Shown: positions 35,743 through 43,457 of the stretch, piece by piece | Position numbering within the stretch: position 1 is the stretch's first letter | How the letters are laid out: each line of letters begins with the position of its first letter | Assembly: GCF_052076145.1 (NCBI RefSeq) | Contig: NZ_CP197246.1 | Span: 3,658,001-3,722,000, forward strand | From: Kitasatospora sp052076145 | GTDB taxonomy: Bacteria; Actinomycetota; Actinomycetes; Streptomycetales; Streptomycetaceae | Length of the DNA stretch: 64,000 nucleotides | Reading direction: 5' to 3' | Translations under genes and position numbers: made by a program | Notes under the pieces: model-generated | The model's input: the letters and a program-made list of their open reading frames with translations, nothing else | The model's database searches: none | What the model was told of the DNA's origin: nothing

Positions 35743-36696
35743 ATGAACGACGGAACTCCGCGCGGGCCGGTGGCCCCGGTGGGTGTCGGCCTGCAGTACA
35801 ACCCCGAGGTCGCCGAGTGGTTCCCCTTCCACCAGGCCGGCATCGACGCGGTGGAGGTGCTGCTGGACACCGTCATCGCGCCGCTGGACAGCCCCTGGAC
35901 GATCCTGCCCGACCGCGAGGCGGAGATCGACGCGCTGGTGGCGGGCGAGCCCACCGTCATCGCACACTCCAACTACGGCGCGGAGTTCGGCTTCGAGCCG
36001 TTGGAGACGACGGCGGCGGTGCTGCGGCACGTACCCGCCGCCCAGCGGTTCCGCAGCCCCTGGATGAGTGACCACTGCTTCTACGGCGACGGCTCCTGGT
36101 CGGACATCTGGAGCTCACCCGTCCAGTTCTCCCGCGCGGAGGTCTCCCGGCTGGCCGAACGCGCCAGTCGGCTCCAGGAGTTGCTCGGTGTGCCGCTGGC
36201 CCACGAGAACGCGGCCTACTACGTGCCCTGCCCCGGCGGGGACCTGGCCGAGCCGGACTTCCTCGCCGCCCTGGTCGAGAAGGCGGGCACCTACCTCCAC
36301 ATCGACCTGCACAACATCCATACCAACGTGGTCAACTTCGGCTACTACAGCATGCGTTCCTATCTGGACGCGTTGCCCCTGGACCGCGTGGTGGAAGTCC
36401 ACGTGGCGGGCGGCAGCTGGTCCGGCGGTATGTACCACGACTGGCACGACGCCCGGGTGCCCGAGCCGGTGTGGGAGGCGCTGGAGGACCTGATGTCGAA
36501 GTCCCGGCCCGGCGCGGTGATCGTGGAGGTCCAGGGCCGCGCCCACTCCGCACGCACCCGGGAGCTCGACCCGGCCGAGGACGCACCGCTGATCCTCGGG
36601 GATCTCGAACGCGCGGCGCAGATCTGGGACCGCGTCTACGGCCCGCACAGCCGCCGGACGACCGCAGTCGCCGCAGCCGGGGAGGCCGCCCGGTGA
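35743..36696 (+). CDS. MNIO family (DUF692) multinuclear iron oxidative enzyme
   Basis: A 317-residue TIM-barrel protein of the DUF692/MNIO family (MbnB, TglH, ChrH), iron enzymes that oxidatively remodel Cys and other residues in peptides. Expected metal ligands are present: His75 (IAHSNYG), His111 (SDHCFYG), Glu155 (AHENAAYY), Asp188/His190/His193 (HIDLHNIHTN), His220 (VEVHVAGGSW), Asp233/His235 (YHDWHDARVP) and Glu262 (VIVEVQGRAHS). ATG 35743 is preferred because GAGAAGG lies eight bases upstream; GTG 35734 is possible. The stop overlaps the next gene by four bases, binding it to its partner protein. Confidence 0.88.
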   Translation: MNDGTPRGPVAPVGVGLQYNPEVAEWFPFHQAGIDAVEVLLDTVIAPLDSPWTILPDREAEIDALVAGEPTVIAHSNYGAEFGFEPLETTAAVLRHVPAAQRFRSPWMSDHCFYGDGSWSDIWSSPVQFSRAEVSRLAERASRLQELLGVPLAHENAAYYVPCPGGDLAEPDFLAALVEKAGTYLHIDLHNIHTNVVNFGYYSMRSYLDALPLDRVVEVHVAGGSWSGGMYHDWHDARVPEPVWEALEDLMSKSRPGAVIVEVQGRAHSARTRELDPAEDAPLILGDLERAAQIWDRVYGPHSRRTTAVAAAGEAAR

Positions 36697-37541
36697 AGGC
36701 CGAGGAGGTCTGGCGGCTCTGGCGGCGCATCCTGCGCGAGCCCGCGCTCTCGGACGCCGTCATCGCCGCCGAAGTGGCCGAGCGGGCAGCCGAGTTCGGG
36801 CTGACCCCCGAGGAGACCGCGATCGCGGCCCAGTACGCCGCCAACGGCAAGGGCGTCGCCTGGGCCGTGGACGCCTACCGCTTCCGGTTGGTCAGGGTCA
36901 CCCGGTACGCGGTCGCCGAGGGCGCACCGCTCACCGCACTCGCCCTGGAGCAGCTGGGCCAGGACCTCCCGGCGCTGGCGCGCTCGTACGTCGAGGCCAG
37001 CGGGTGGACCGACCGGGGGCCCTACGTCTACACCGTCACCGCCGACTACCTGGACCACCTGCGGCGCACCCTGGACACCCCCGGGGCGGCCTCGGCGCCG
37101 GGCCTGTTCGACATCATCGCGCTGGAATACGCCGGAGCCCTGCTGGTCGCCCGGCATGCCGCCGGTCCGCCGGTGGCCGCTGCTGACGGAACTGCTCCCC
37201 GTTGGACGGGGCGTGGCGCTCTCGTACGGGTCGGGCACGACATCCTCGGCTGGCTCGCCGACCCGCAGCAGACCGACCTCACGGCGCTCCCGGCGCAGCC
37301 CCGGCAGATCGTGGTGCGGCTCGACGGCTCCCCGGACCACTACTCCCTCAACGGGATCGGCGAGAGCGCGGCGCTGGTCGCCGAGGCGCTCGCCACCGGC
37401 GCGGACCTCCCGGAGATCGCCGCCCTGGTCGGGCTGGACCCGGCCGACGCCGGGCTCCGGGGGCTGCTCGAAACCTTCGCCGACTGGGGCCTGGTGACAC
37501 CCGGCCCGCCCGCCATCAGCACCGCCGGAGACGCCCGATGA
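36693..37541 (+). CDS. MNIO partner protein, possible peptide-recognition module
   Basis: A 282-residue soluble protein coupled to the MNIO gene by a GTGA overlap. The N-terminal half is helical (WRRILREPALSDAVIAAEVA, TPEETAIAAQYAANGKGVAW) and is the position where MbnC/TglI-type partners are found. The C-terminal 90 residues (QIVVRLDGSPDHYSLNGIG, then two helices ending GLLETFADWGLV) look like a small winged-helix fold comparable to PqqD-like RiPP recognition elements. I infer that it binds the peptide and activates the oxidase. No catalytic motif is seen. Confidence 0.65.
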   Translation: MKAEEVWRLWRRILREPALSDAVIAAEVAERAAEFGLTPEETAIAAQYAANGKGVAWAVDAYRFRLVRVTRYAVAEGAPLTALALEQLGQDLPALARSYVEASGWTDRGPYVYTVTADYLDHLRRTLDTPGAASAPGLFDIIALEYAGALLVARHAAGPPVAAADGTAPRWTGRGALVRVGHDILGWLADPQQTDLTALPAQPRQIVVRLDGSPDHYSLNGIGESAALVAEALATGADLPEIAALVGLDPADAGLRGLLETFADWGLVTPGPPAISTAGDAR

Positions 37542-38839
37542 CGACGGAAGCCGGCAGGCGCTTCGCCCTGCTGTGGACGGCCAGCGCGATCTCCTGCGTG
37601 GGGGACGGCGTGCTGCTCACGGCAGGGCCGCTGCTCGTCCTCTCGCTGAACAGCGACCCCAAGGTGGTGGCGACCGCCGAGGTGGCGGTCACGCTGCCGT
37701 ACCTGCTGCTCGGCATCTTCGGCGGCGTCGTGGTCGACCGGATGGAACGCCGACGGCTGATGGTCGGGCTCGACCTCGCCCGGGGCCTGCTGCTGGCCGT
37801 CGTCGTGGCCTCGCTGCTGATCGGTGTCGCGCAGATCCCGGTGCTGCTGGTCGCGCTGTTCATCCTCTCCACGGCGGACACGGTCTTCCGAACCGCGGCC
37901 CAGACCGTGCTGCCCTCGATCGTTCCGAAGGACGCGCTGGTCCGGGCGAACAGCCGGCTCATGTCCGCCGAGACGATCGGCACCCAGTTCTTCGGCCCCG
38001 CGCTCGGCGGCCTGCTGTTCGCGGCGTCGGTGACCCTGCCGTTCCTGGTGGACGGGATCTCCTTCGCCGGGTCCGGGCTGCTGGTGCTGTTCGCGCTGCC
38101 GATGGCGGCGCGCTCGCTCGGACGGAAGGGTGCCGGTGCTGCCGACGGCCCGGCCGGGGCGGGCGCCGGACAGCCGAAGGAGGCCCGCCCGGGGATCCTC
38201 AAGGAGGCTGCCGAGGGCGTGCGTTGGATGTGGGGGCAGGGCACCCTGCGCTTCCTCGCGGCCACCTCGGCGGTCATCAACTTCTTCACCGGCGCGACCA
38301 CCGCCATCATGGTGATCTACGCGCACCGGGTCCTCCACCTCAGCGGTTCGGGCTACGGACTGGTGATCGCCTGCGGCGCCTTCGGCGGGCTGGCCGCCGG
38401 TCTGGTGGCCGGCAAGGTGGCGAAGAAGGTCGGGATCAAGGGCGCCCTCGCCCTGGCAGTGGGCCTTCAGGCCGTCGGCCAGGCGGTGCTCTTCGTGGCA
38501 TCGGACCGGGTGCTCACCGTGCTTGCGCTGAGCAGCGCGAGCTACGCCCAGATCCAGTTCAGCTCGGTGAGCGTGGCCCTGCGGCAGGCGCAGATCCCGA
38601 GTGCGCTGCTCGGCCGGGTGACCAGCGTGTACCGGATGATGGCCTGGGGTTCCGTCCCGCTCGGGGCGATGGTGGCCGGTCTGGTCGTCGCGTGGGTCGG
38701 CCTTCGGGTCACCTTCGCGGTGGGCGCCGTCCTGCTGACCGTCCAGGTCTTCCGCGTGCTCGTCCGAAACTCGGGATTCGAGCTCGACGAATCCGAACCC
38801 GTCGTCCTCCCTGTCGAGGAGCCCCAGGAGTCATCGTGA
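37538..38839 (+). CDS. MFS exporter of the MNIO operon
   Basis: A 433-residue MFS protein of the MFS_3/multidrug exporter type: FALLWTASAISCVGDGVLLT, GIFGGVVVDRMERRRLMVGL and RTAAQTVLPSIVPKDALVRA are typical, with 12 hydrophobic segments and an Ala/Gly-rich central loop. ATG overlaps the partner-protein stop by four bases (ATGA), and its own stop overlaps the next gene likewise. It probably exports the product or gives self-resistance. Confidence 0.85.
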   Translation: MTTEAGRRFALLWTASAISCVGDGVLLTAGPLLVLSLNSDPKVVATAEVAVTLPYLLLGIFGGVVVDRMERRRLMVGLDLARGLLLAVVVASLLIGVAQIPVLLVALFILSTADTVFRTAAQTVLPSIVPKDALVRANSRLMSAETIGTQFFGPALGGLLFAASVTLPFLVDGISFAGSGLLVLFALPMAARSLGRKGAGAADGPAGAGAGQPKEARPGILKEAAEGVRWMWGQGTLRFLAATSAVINFFTGATTAIMVIYAHRVLHLSGSGYGLVIACGAFGGLAAGLVAGKVAKKVGIKGALALAVGLQAVGQAVLFVASDRVLTVLALSSASYAQIQFSSVSVALRQAQIPSALLGRVTSVYRMMAWGSVPLGAMVAGLVVAWVGLRVTFAVGAVLLTVQVFRVLVRNSGFELDESEPVVLPVEEPQESS

Positions 38840-38901
38840 CAGATGTGACCGATGTGACCCATGCGACTGATCTGACCGAACTGACCGAACTGACCGACAA
38901 G
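38836..38901 (+). repeat. Short tandem repeat encoding the Thr/Asp-rich N-terminus of the CmoA-like protein
   Basis: Units of nine bases, first GTGACNGAT and then GACCGAACT, repeat imperfectly about seven times from the start codon. All unit changes keep the reading frame, so copy number can vary without loss of the protein. Three GTG codons fall in the array and could act as alternative starts. Confidence 0.6.
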
Positions 38902-39648
38902 CCCACGGCTTACCGACTGCCGGGCGTGCCTGACACCCTGGCGCAGGTGGGCGACGACATCGTGACCGTCGACACGCGGTGGAGCTTCGCGGGCAGTACG
39001 CCGCAGAAGTTCGACGTCCACGTCAGCCGCAGCGTGCCGCTCTACGCGGAGGGGCACGACCTGATCAGCCGCTGCATCGAGTTCTTCTGCCGACGCGGCG
39101 GCAGCGTGATCGACATCGGCTGCTCCACCGGCACGCTGCTGGCCCGGCTGGCCGAGAAGGAGTGCTGCCAGGACCTCTCGCTGATCGGGTTCGACATCGA
39201 GGCGGACATGGTCCGCGTCGCCCGCCAGCGATGTATGGACCTGGAGAACGTCACCATCCGGCAGGGCGACATGCTCAACGTCGACTACTCCGGCGCCAAC
39301 GCGGTCATCATGTACTACACCCTGCAGTTCCTGCCGCCCGGTGAGCGCCGCAAGGCCCTCAAGCTGGTCTGCGACGGCCTGGTCGAGGGGGGCGGTCTCT
39401 TCCTCTTCGAGAAGACGCTGGAGCCGGATTCGCGGACCCAGGACATCGTCCAACAGCTGTACAACGAGTACAAGTTGGAGAACGGCTTCGACCCCGCGGA
39501 GATCTACCAGAAGGCGCACAGCCTGCGCTCCGTGCTGGCGCCGCAGCGCAGTGCGGACACCCAGGAGCTGCTCCGTGAGGTCGGTTTCAGCAGCGTGGTG
39601 ACGATCTCGAAGTATCTTCACTTCGAAGGCATGTTGGCGATCAAGTAA
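38836..39648 (+). CDS. CmoA-like SAM enzyme (carboxy-SAM synthase homologue)
   Basis: About 270 residues. Beyond the class I core (VIDIGCSTGTLLARL, GFDIEADMVRVARQRC), it aligns with E. coli CmoA along its length: WSFAGSTPQKFDVHVSRSVP, YTLQFLPPGERRKALKLV, GGGLFLFEKTLEPD, EYKLENGF and the final YLHFEGMLAIK. CmoA makes carboxy-SAM from SAM and prephenate. The CmoA Arg199 that, as I recall, contacts the carboxylate aligns with Ala227 here (YQKAHSL against SQKRSML), so it may be a plain methyltransferase or use another donor. AGGAG lies five bases before GTG 38836. The N-terminus is a TD(V/L)T/TELTEL repeat from a short DNA tandem repeat. Confidence 0.78.
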   Translation: MTDVTDVTHATDLTELTELTDKPTAYRLPGVPDTLAQVGDDIVTVDTRWSFAGSTPQKFDVHVSRSVPLYAEGHDLISRCIEFFCRRGGSVIDIGCSTGTLLARLAEKECCQDLSLIGFDIEADMVRVARQRCMDLENVTIRQGDMLNVDYSGANAVIMYYTLQFLPPGERRKALKLVCDGLVEGGGLFLFEKTLEPDSRTQDIVQQLYNEYKLENGFDPAEIYQKAHSLRSVLAPQRSADTQELLREVGFSSVVTISKYLHFEGMLAIK

Positions 39649-39659
39649 GGAGTACGGGC

Positions 39660-39989
39660 ATGGAGTTGAGTGGCTTCGCGTTCAGCGCGACGGACTGGAG
39701 CACGGTGCCGGAGGAGTGCAAGCCCGGCGAGACGGGTGAAGTCCGCAGCCGGGTGAAGCAGTTCGGTGCGGTACGAGTACGGCGGGTGGACTACAGCGTC
39801 GGCTACTCGGCGGACCACTGGTGCAGCAAGGGGCACGTGCTGTTCGTGCTCGAGGGCGAGCTCGTCACCACGCTGGACGACGGCCGGGTCGTGGTGACGC
39901 CTGCGGGCCGTAGCTACCAGGTCGCCGACGAGCGCGAGGCGCACCGCTCCAGCGCGCCGAACGGCGCGAGCCTGCTGATCGTCGACTAG
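39660..39989 (+). CDS. Small cupin protein at the end of the MNIO operon
   Basis: A 109-residue single-domain cupin. SADHWCSKGHVLFVLEGELV holds the probable metal residues, and VVTPAGRSYQVADEREAHRS forms the second cupin motif. It resembles short cupins described by a DHCW-type motif. AAGGAG lies seven bases before the ATG and only 11 bases separate it from the CmoA-like gene, so it belongs to the operon. It could act as a metal-dependent isomerase, a lyase or a small-molecule sensor; there is no direct evidence. Confidence 0.75.
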   Translation: MELSGFAFSATDWSTVPEECKPGETGEVRSRVKQFGAVRVRRVDYSVGYSADHWCSKGHVLFVLEGELVTTLDDGRVVVTPAGRSYQVADEREAHRSSAPNGASLLIVD

Positions 39990-40002
39990 CCGTCGCAGCG
40001 GG

Positions 40003-40551
40003 TCAGCCGGTCGGGGGGAGCTCCTTCAGGAGCACGACGCTCTGGTAGTTCGTGACCTCCCACTGCCACGTCCCGACCGGCGTGTAGCCGTGTCGGAGGT
40101 ACCAGCCGACCAGCTCGGCGGCCCCGGCCGACGTGTCGATGGCGACCCGGTCGGCCCCGAGCGCGGCGATCCGTCGCTCCGCGAGGGCCAGCAGGCGGTG
40201 CCCCAGACCGGCCCCGCGCTGCGACGGGTGCACCGCCAGCTGCCAGAACGACCCGGCCCCGGCCGGTGCCGGGTACCCCTCCGGGGCCGCGTGCCGGGCC
40301 GCGACCGTCACCGTGCCGAGCAGCGCCCCGCCGCTCAGCGCGAGCCAGCACTCGCCCTCGGCCAGCCGGTTCGCGGTGTCCTGCACGGACTGGTACGAGG
40401 CGAAGAACACCCGGCCGGCCGCCGCGTGGTCGGCGTACGCGAGGTGCAGCAGGCCGGTCAGCGCCTCGACCGAATCACCCTCGGCGAAGCGCCGCAGCTC
40501 GACGGCGGGCAGGCCGTCGGGCTGCGGGGTACCGGGCGGTCGCGGAGTCAC
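40003..40551 (-). CDS. GNAT-family N-acetyltransferase
   Basis: A 182-residue GCN5-type acetyltransferase. The acetyl-CoA binding motif A is FWQLAVHPSQRGAGLGHRLL, followed by IAALGADRVAIDTSAGAAEL and GWYLRHGYTPVGTWQW. GTG 40551 is chosen because it lies 11 bases after the stop of the upstream membrane gene and a GACACT -10-like box is seven bases before it; an ATG further upstream is possible. It is the last gene of the ABC transporter unit and converges on the MNIO operon with a 13-base gap and no visible terminator. Confidence 0.8.
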   Translation of the reverse strand: MTPRPPGTPQPDGLPAVELRRFAEGDSVEALTGLLHLAYADHAAAGRVFFASYQSVQDTANRLAEGECWLALSGGALLGTVTVAARHAAPEGYPAPAGAGSFWQLAVHPSQRGAGLGHRLLALAERRIAALGADRVAIDTSAGAAELVGWYLRHGYTPVGTWQWEVTNYQSVVLLKELPPTG

Positions 40552-40562
40552 ACCAACGAGTG

Positions 40563-41207
40563 TCAGCCACTCCGCGCCGCCCGGCATCTGCTTAGGCCGT
40601 GCAGCCTCCACGGCGTCAGCGCCAGGGCACCCGCACCGACGGTGAGACTGACCGCCGCCAGAGCCCAGCAGGGGAGCGAACCGGCGGACTGCCCCGTCCA
40701 GTCCCACCAGCGGTGCCGTCCGAGATCTTCGGCTCCGTAGTAGGTCAACGGGAAGATGGTGAGCGTCGGCAGGACCCAGGAGAGCATCCAGCCGAAGATC
40801 CGGCCGGAGAGGAACGCCAGGCCGAGCCAGATGAGCAACGCCCGCATCATCAGAACGGCGAGTTCCGTGGTGGTGAAGACTGCCTCGGCCGAGCCGAGCA
40901 ACACCACCGTGATCGCGCTGACGGCAATCGCGTGCGCCACCTCGTAGGTGCGGAAGGTCTTGGAGGCGGCGCGCTCCATGTCGGCCACCACGCTGTGCAG
41001 GCTGCCCGCAGCGAGAGCCGCGAAGGCGATGGGAAGCTCCCGCCGGAACGGAATCACCGCCACGCCGGCCGCGTTCCCGGCTGGAAGAGAGATGTTGATG
41101 GAGCCGAACAGGGCGTCGCAGACTGTTACGAGCGCCAGGCCGATCGCCAGACCGTGGACGTGGTGGACGCGCGCATATCGCCGGACGGCGGCGATGTGAT
41201 CAGACAC
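40563..41207 (-). CDS. Membrane protein of the ABC transporter operon
   Basis: A 214-residue protein with about six hydrophobic helices (GLAIGLALVTVCDALFG, ELPIAFAALAAGSLHSVVAD, AIAVSAITVVLLG, MRALLIWLGLAFLSG and others). It probably forms a second membrane subunit with the adjacent permease. Its GTG start overlaps the preceding permease gene by eight bases, indicating coupled translation. No homologue with known function is recognised. Confidence 0.72.
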   Translation of the reverse strand: MSDHIAAVRRYARVHHVHGLAIGLALVTVCDALFGSINISLPAGNAAGVAVIPFRRELPIAFAALAAGSLHSVVADMERAASKTFRTYEVAHAIAVSAITVVLLGSAEAVFTTTELAVLMMRALLIWLGLAFLSGRIFGWMLSWVLPTLTIFPLTYYGAEDLGRHRWWDWTGQSAGSLPCWALAAVSLTVGAGALALTPWRLHGLSRCRAARSG

Positions 41208-42468
41208 AGGACACCGAGTGGAGAGTCTGCAGGCGCTGCTGCGCCCAGGCGATCTGTGCTTCCTCGGGCTGTGTGGTCAGGCGTGCGATGAACTCCATGT
41301 CCACGCCTGGCGGCCCACCGTGCATGTTCACAGGCCGACCGGCCCCGTAGATGCGAGCGGCCAACCACATGGACAACTCGCCTGAAGCCAGACCGATTCG
41401 TTCCATGGTCTCGTTGTCCACCGCGAGGCAGAGTGGCGGGATCTCGGACTGGACGATCGCGCTGCCCATGCTGATCGCCGGATCCCAGAGCGAGCCCTCG
41501 AGGATGTAGAAGTCGTTCGGCTGACTGCTCCGGAGACCCTGTTCGTAGAAATCGCCCGGCACGGTGAACATGCCCGCCGGGATCTTGGACATCCGCGCCG
41601 CCATGGCTGTCGCCTCGGGCAGATACTTGCGGTCCTCCGGCCAGAGGCACACCCGGGGAACAGTCTCGGAGCACACCGGGTTGGCGGCCGCCGCCCGCTG
41701 GACTCGAATCCGGCCGGCCGGGCCGACGGCTACTGCGGCCAGGACGAAGGCCACCACCACTCCGAGCGCGGTGAACCGCCGTGCGGGCGTTGTTTGCCAC
41801 CTGCCACGACCGTGGCGGCGGAACGTCGGCCTGGCCACCAGCACCGCGATGGCCGCCAGGCCGCAGCCCAGTGCCAGCCGTACCAGGAGCGGGGATACGG
41901 CAACCTTGATGAACGGATCGCCGGAGAGCATGAAGAGGTCCAGCGCGGACGGGTTTCCGACCCAGCCCAGGAAGACGAAACAACCGAGGCCGCACACCGC
42001 CGATGCCGCATAGGGAGAGGACGACCACCGGCCGACCACATGCCCGAGCCCGGCACAGCCGATCATGACGCCGAAGCCGAGCAGGAGGTAACCGGGCCAC
42101 AGGAAGCCGGGGCCGGCGTCCGAGAGACTCACAGCAGCGGCTGCGGCAGCGCCGATGAGATAGACCAGCGTTCCGTAGCTCAGCGTCGCGGCGAGCTGCG
42201 CCAGCTCCAGTTGCCAGGCGGGACGGGCCGAGGCGCCCAGCTGCTCATTGATCCCCGCCCGCCGAGCACGTCCGGCCGTCCAGGTCGCGGAGGCGGCGAG
42301 TGCCGGTCCGAAGTAGAGCGAGGGCAGTTGCGCTGCGACGCTGGCCTGTGGCCAGACCCCGATCCACCACTGGCTGCGTCCGAAGATCGCCGCGAAGTCG
42401 AGCGCCAGCAGGACGGGTAACCACCAACGCAGTGGCGAGCGACGGACTTCGATCCAGTAGATCCGCAT
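41200..42468 (-). CDS. ABC transporter permease-like membrane protein with extracytoplasmic domain
   Basis: A 422-residue protein with six or seven N-terminal membrane helices (residues about 12-250) and a C-terminal soluble domain (about 255-422) that is probably outside the cell and carries Cys in NPVCSETVPRVCLWP, PPLCLAVDN and SVSC. The domain resembles the extracytoplasmic part of other actinobacterial two-gene ABC exporters. Its ATG overlaps the ATPase stop by one base (TGATG). Substrate unknown; a lantibiotic-type immunity or peptide exporter is one possibility. Confidence 0.75.
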   Translation of the reverse strand: MRIYWIEVRRSPLRWWLPVLLALDFAAIFGRSQWWIGVWPQASVAAQLPSLYFGPALAASATWTAGRARRAGINEQLGASARPAWQLELAQLAATLSYGTLVYLIGAAAAAAVSLSDAGPGFLWPGYLLLGFGVMIGCAGLGHVVGRWSSSPYAASAVCGLGCFVFLGWVGNPSALDLFMLSGDPFIKVAVSPLLVRLALGCGLAAIAVLVARPTFRRHGRGRWQTTPARRFTALGVVVAFVLAAVAVGPAGRIRVQRAAAANPVCSETVPRVCLWPEDRKYLPEATAMAARMSKIPAGMFTVPGDFYEQGLRSSQPNDFYILEGSLWDPAISMGSAIVQSEIPPLCLAVDNETMERIGLASGELSMWLAARIYGAGRPVNMHGGPPGVDMEFIARLTTQPEEAQIAWAQQRLQTLHSVSCV

Positions 42469-43220
42469 CAGCGGCGCACCCCCTGGGTGCCCAGCGTGGT
42501 CATGTACCCGCGCTCCAGCGGGCTGTCACCGATGGCGTCCGGCGCGGCAGCCTCCGTCAACTCGGCGGGAGTGCCCTGGAAGACGAACCGTCCCGCGCTG
42601 AGCACCGCGACGCTGCTGCAGACTGCGGAGACATCCTCCACCAGGTGGGTACTGAGGATCACCGCACTGTCGCTGAGCGACCGGATGAGTTCGCGGAAGT
42701 CCAGCCGCTGTGCCGGGTCCAGACCGACAGTCGGTTCATCGAGAAGAAGCAGCCGCGGCGAGCCGACCATGGCGGTCGCGATTCCTGCCCGGCGGAGCAT
42801 CCCGCCGGACAACGACTTCATCTTGGCTGAAATGCGGTCGGAGAGTCCTACCGCCTCGATCACGCGCCGCGTCTCCCGATCGGCCTCCGACGACGGTACC
42901 TCCCGGAGCCACGCGCAGTACCGAACGAAGTCGTACACCGAGAACGAGGGGTAGTAGCCGAAGTCCTGTGGCAGATATCCGATGCTCCGGCGGGCCTGCC
43001 GAGCCGTCTGCTCGGAGACGACCCTGATCCCGCAGATCTCGATCTCACCATCGTGGGGCGGGACAACGGTCGCAAGGGTTCTCAACAACGTTGTCTTGCC
43101 TGCACCGTTGGGGCCGAGCAAGCCCGTAACGCCGGGACCGACCTCCAGGTCGAGATCTGAGATCACGCTCTTGCCGCCGTACCCCTGCCCGAGCCCGCGG
43201 ACCACCACGATCGGCTCCAC
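42468..43220 (-). CDS. ABC transporter ATP-binding protein
   Basis: A 250-residue ATPase with Walker A GPNGAGKTTLLRTL, Q-loop YLPQDFGYYPSF, signature LSGGMLRRAGIA, Walker B PRLLLLDEPTVGLDP and H-loop ILSTHLVEDV. GGGGGAGG lies six bases before GTG 43220, which rejects the longer frame. It is the first gene of a four-gene unit with permease, membrane protein and GNAT protein. It belongs to the drug/bacteriocin export type (CcmA-like). Confidence 0.92.
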   Translation of the reverse strand: MEPIVVVRGLGQGYGGKSVISDLDLEVGPGVTGLLGPNGAGKTTLLRTLATVVPPHDGEIEICGIRVVSEQTARQARRSIGYLPQDFGYYPSFSVYDFVRYCAWLREVPSSEADRETRRVIEAVGLSDRISAKMKSLSGGMLRRAGIATAMVGSPRLLLLDEPTVGLDPAQRLDFRELIRSLSDSAVILSTHLVEDVSAVCSSVAVLSAGRFVFQGTPAELTEAAAPDAIGDSPLERGYMTTLGTQGVRR

Positions 43221-43457
43221 CTGGCACCTCCCCCTAGCCACGCTGGGTGACTTCAGCGAGGAGGGCGCGAAGCGTCGCCACATCTGAATGGCTCAGTCCC
43301 ACAATGTCCCCCCACGAGACTTTTCGGTTACCGATCGCCCCCCGGTCGATCGGCCGGACGCTACCACGGCAGGGTTGCTACGCGCCCGAACCGATAGGTG
43401 CCCCGCGCGTCGATCCGCCAGATTCAGCCTGCACCCAGCGCTTCCCGAGGCGCCGGG

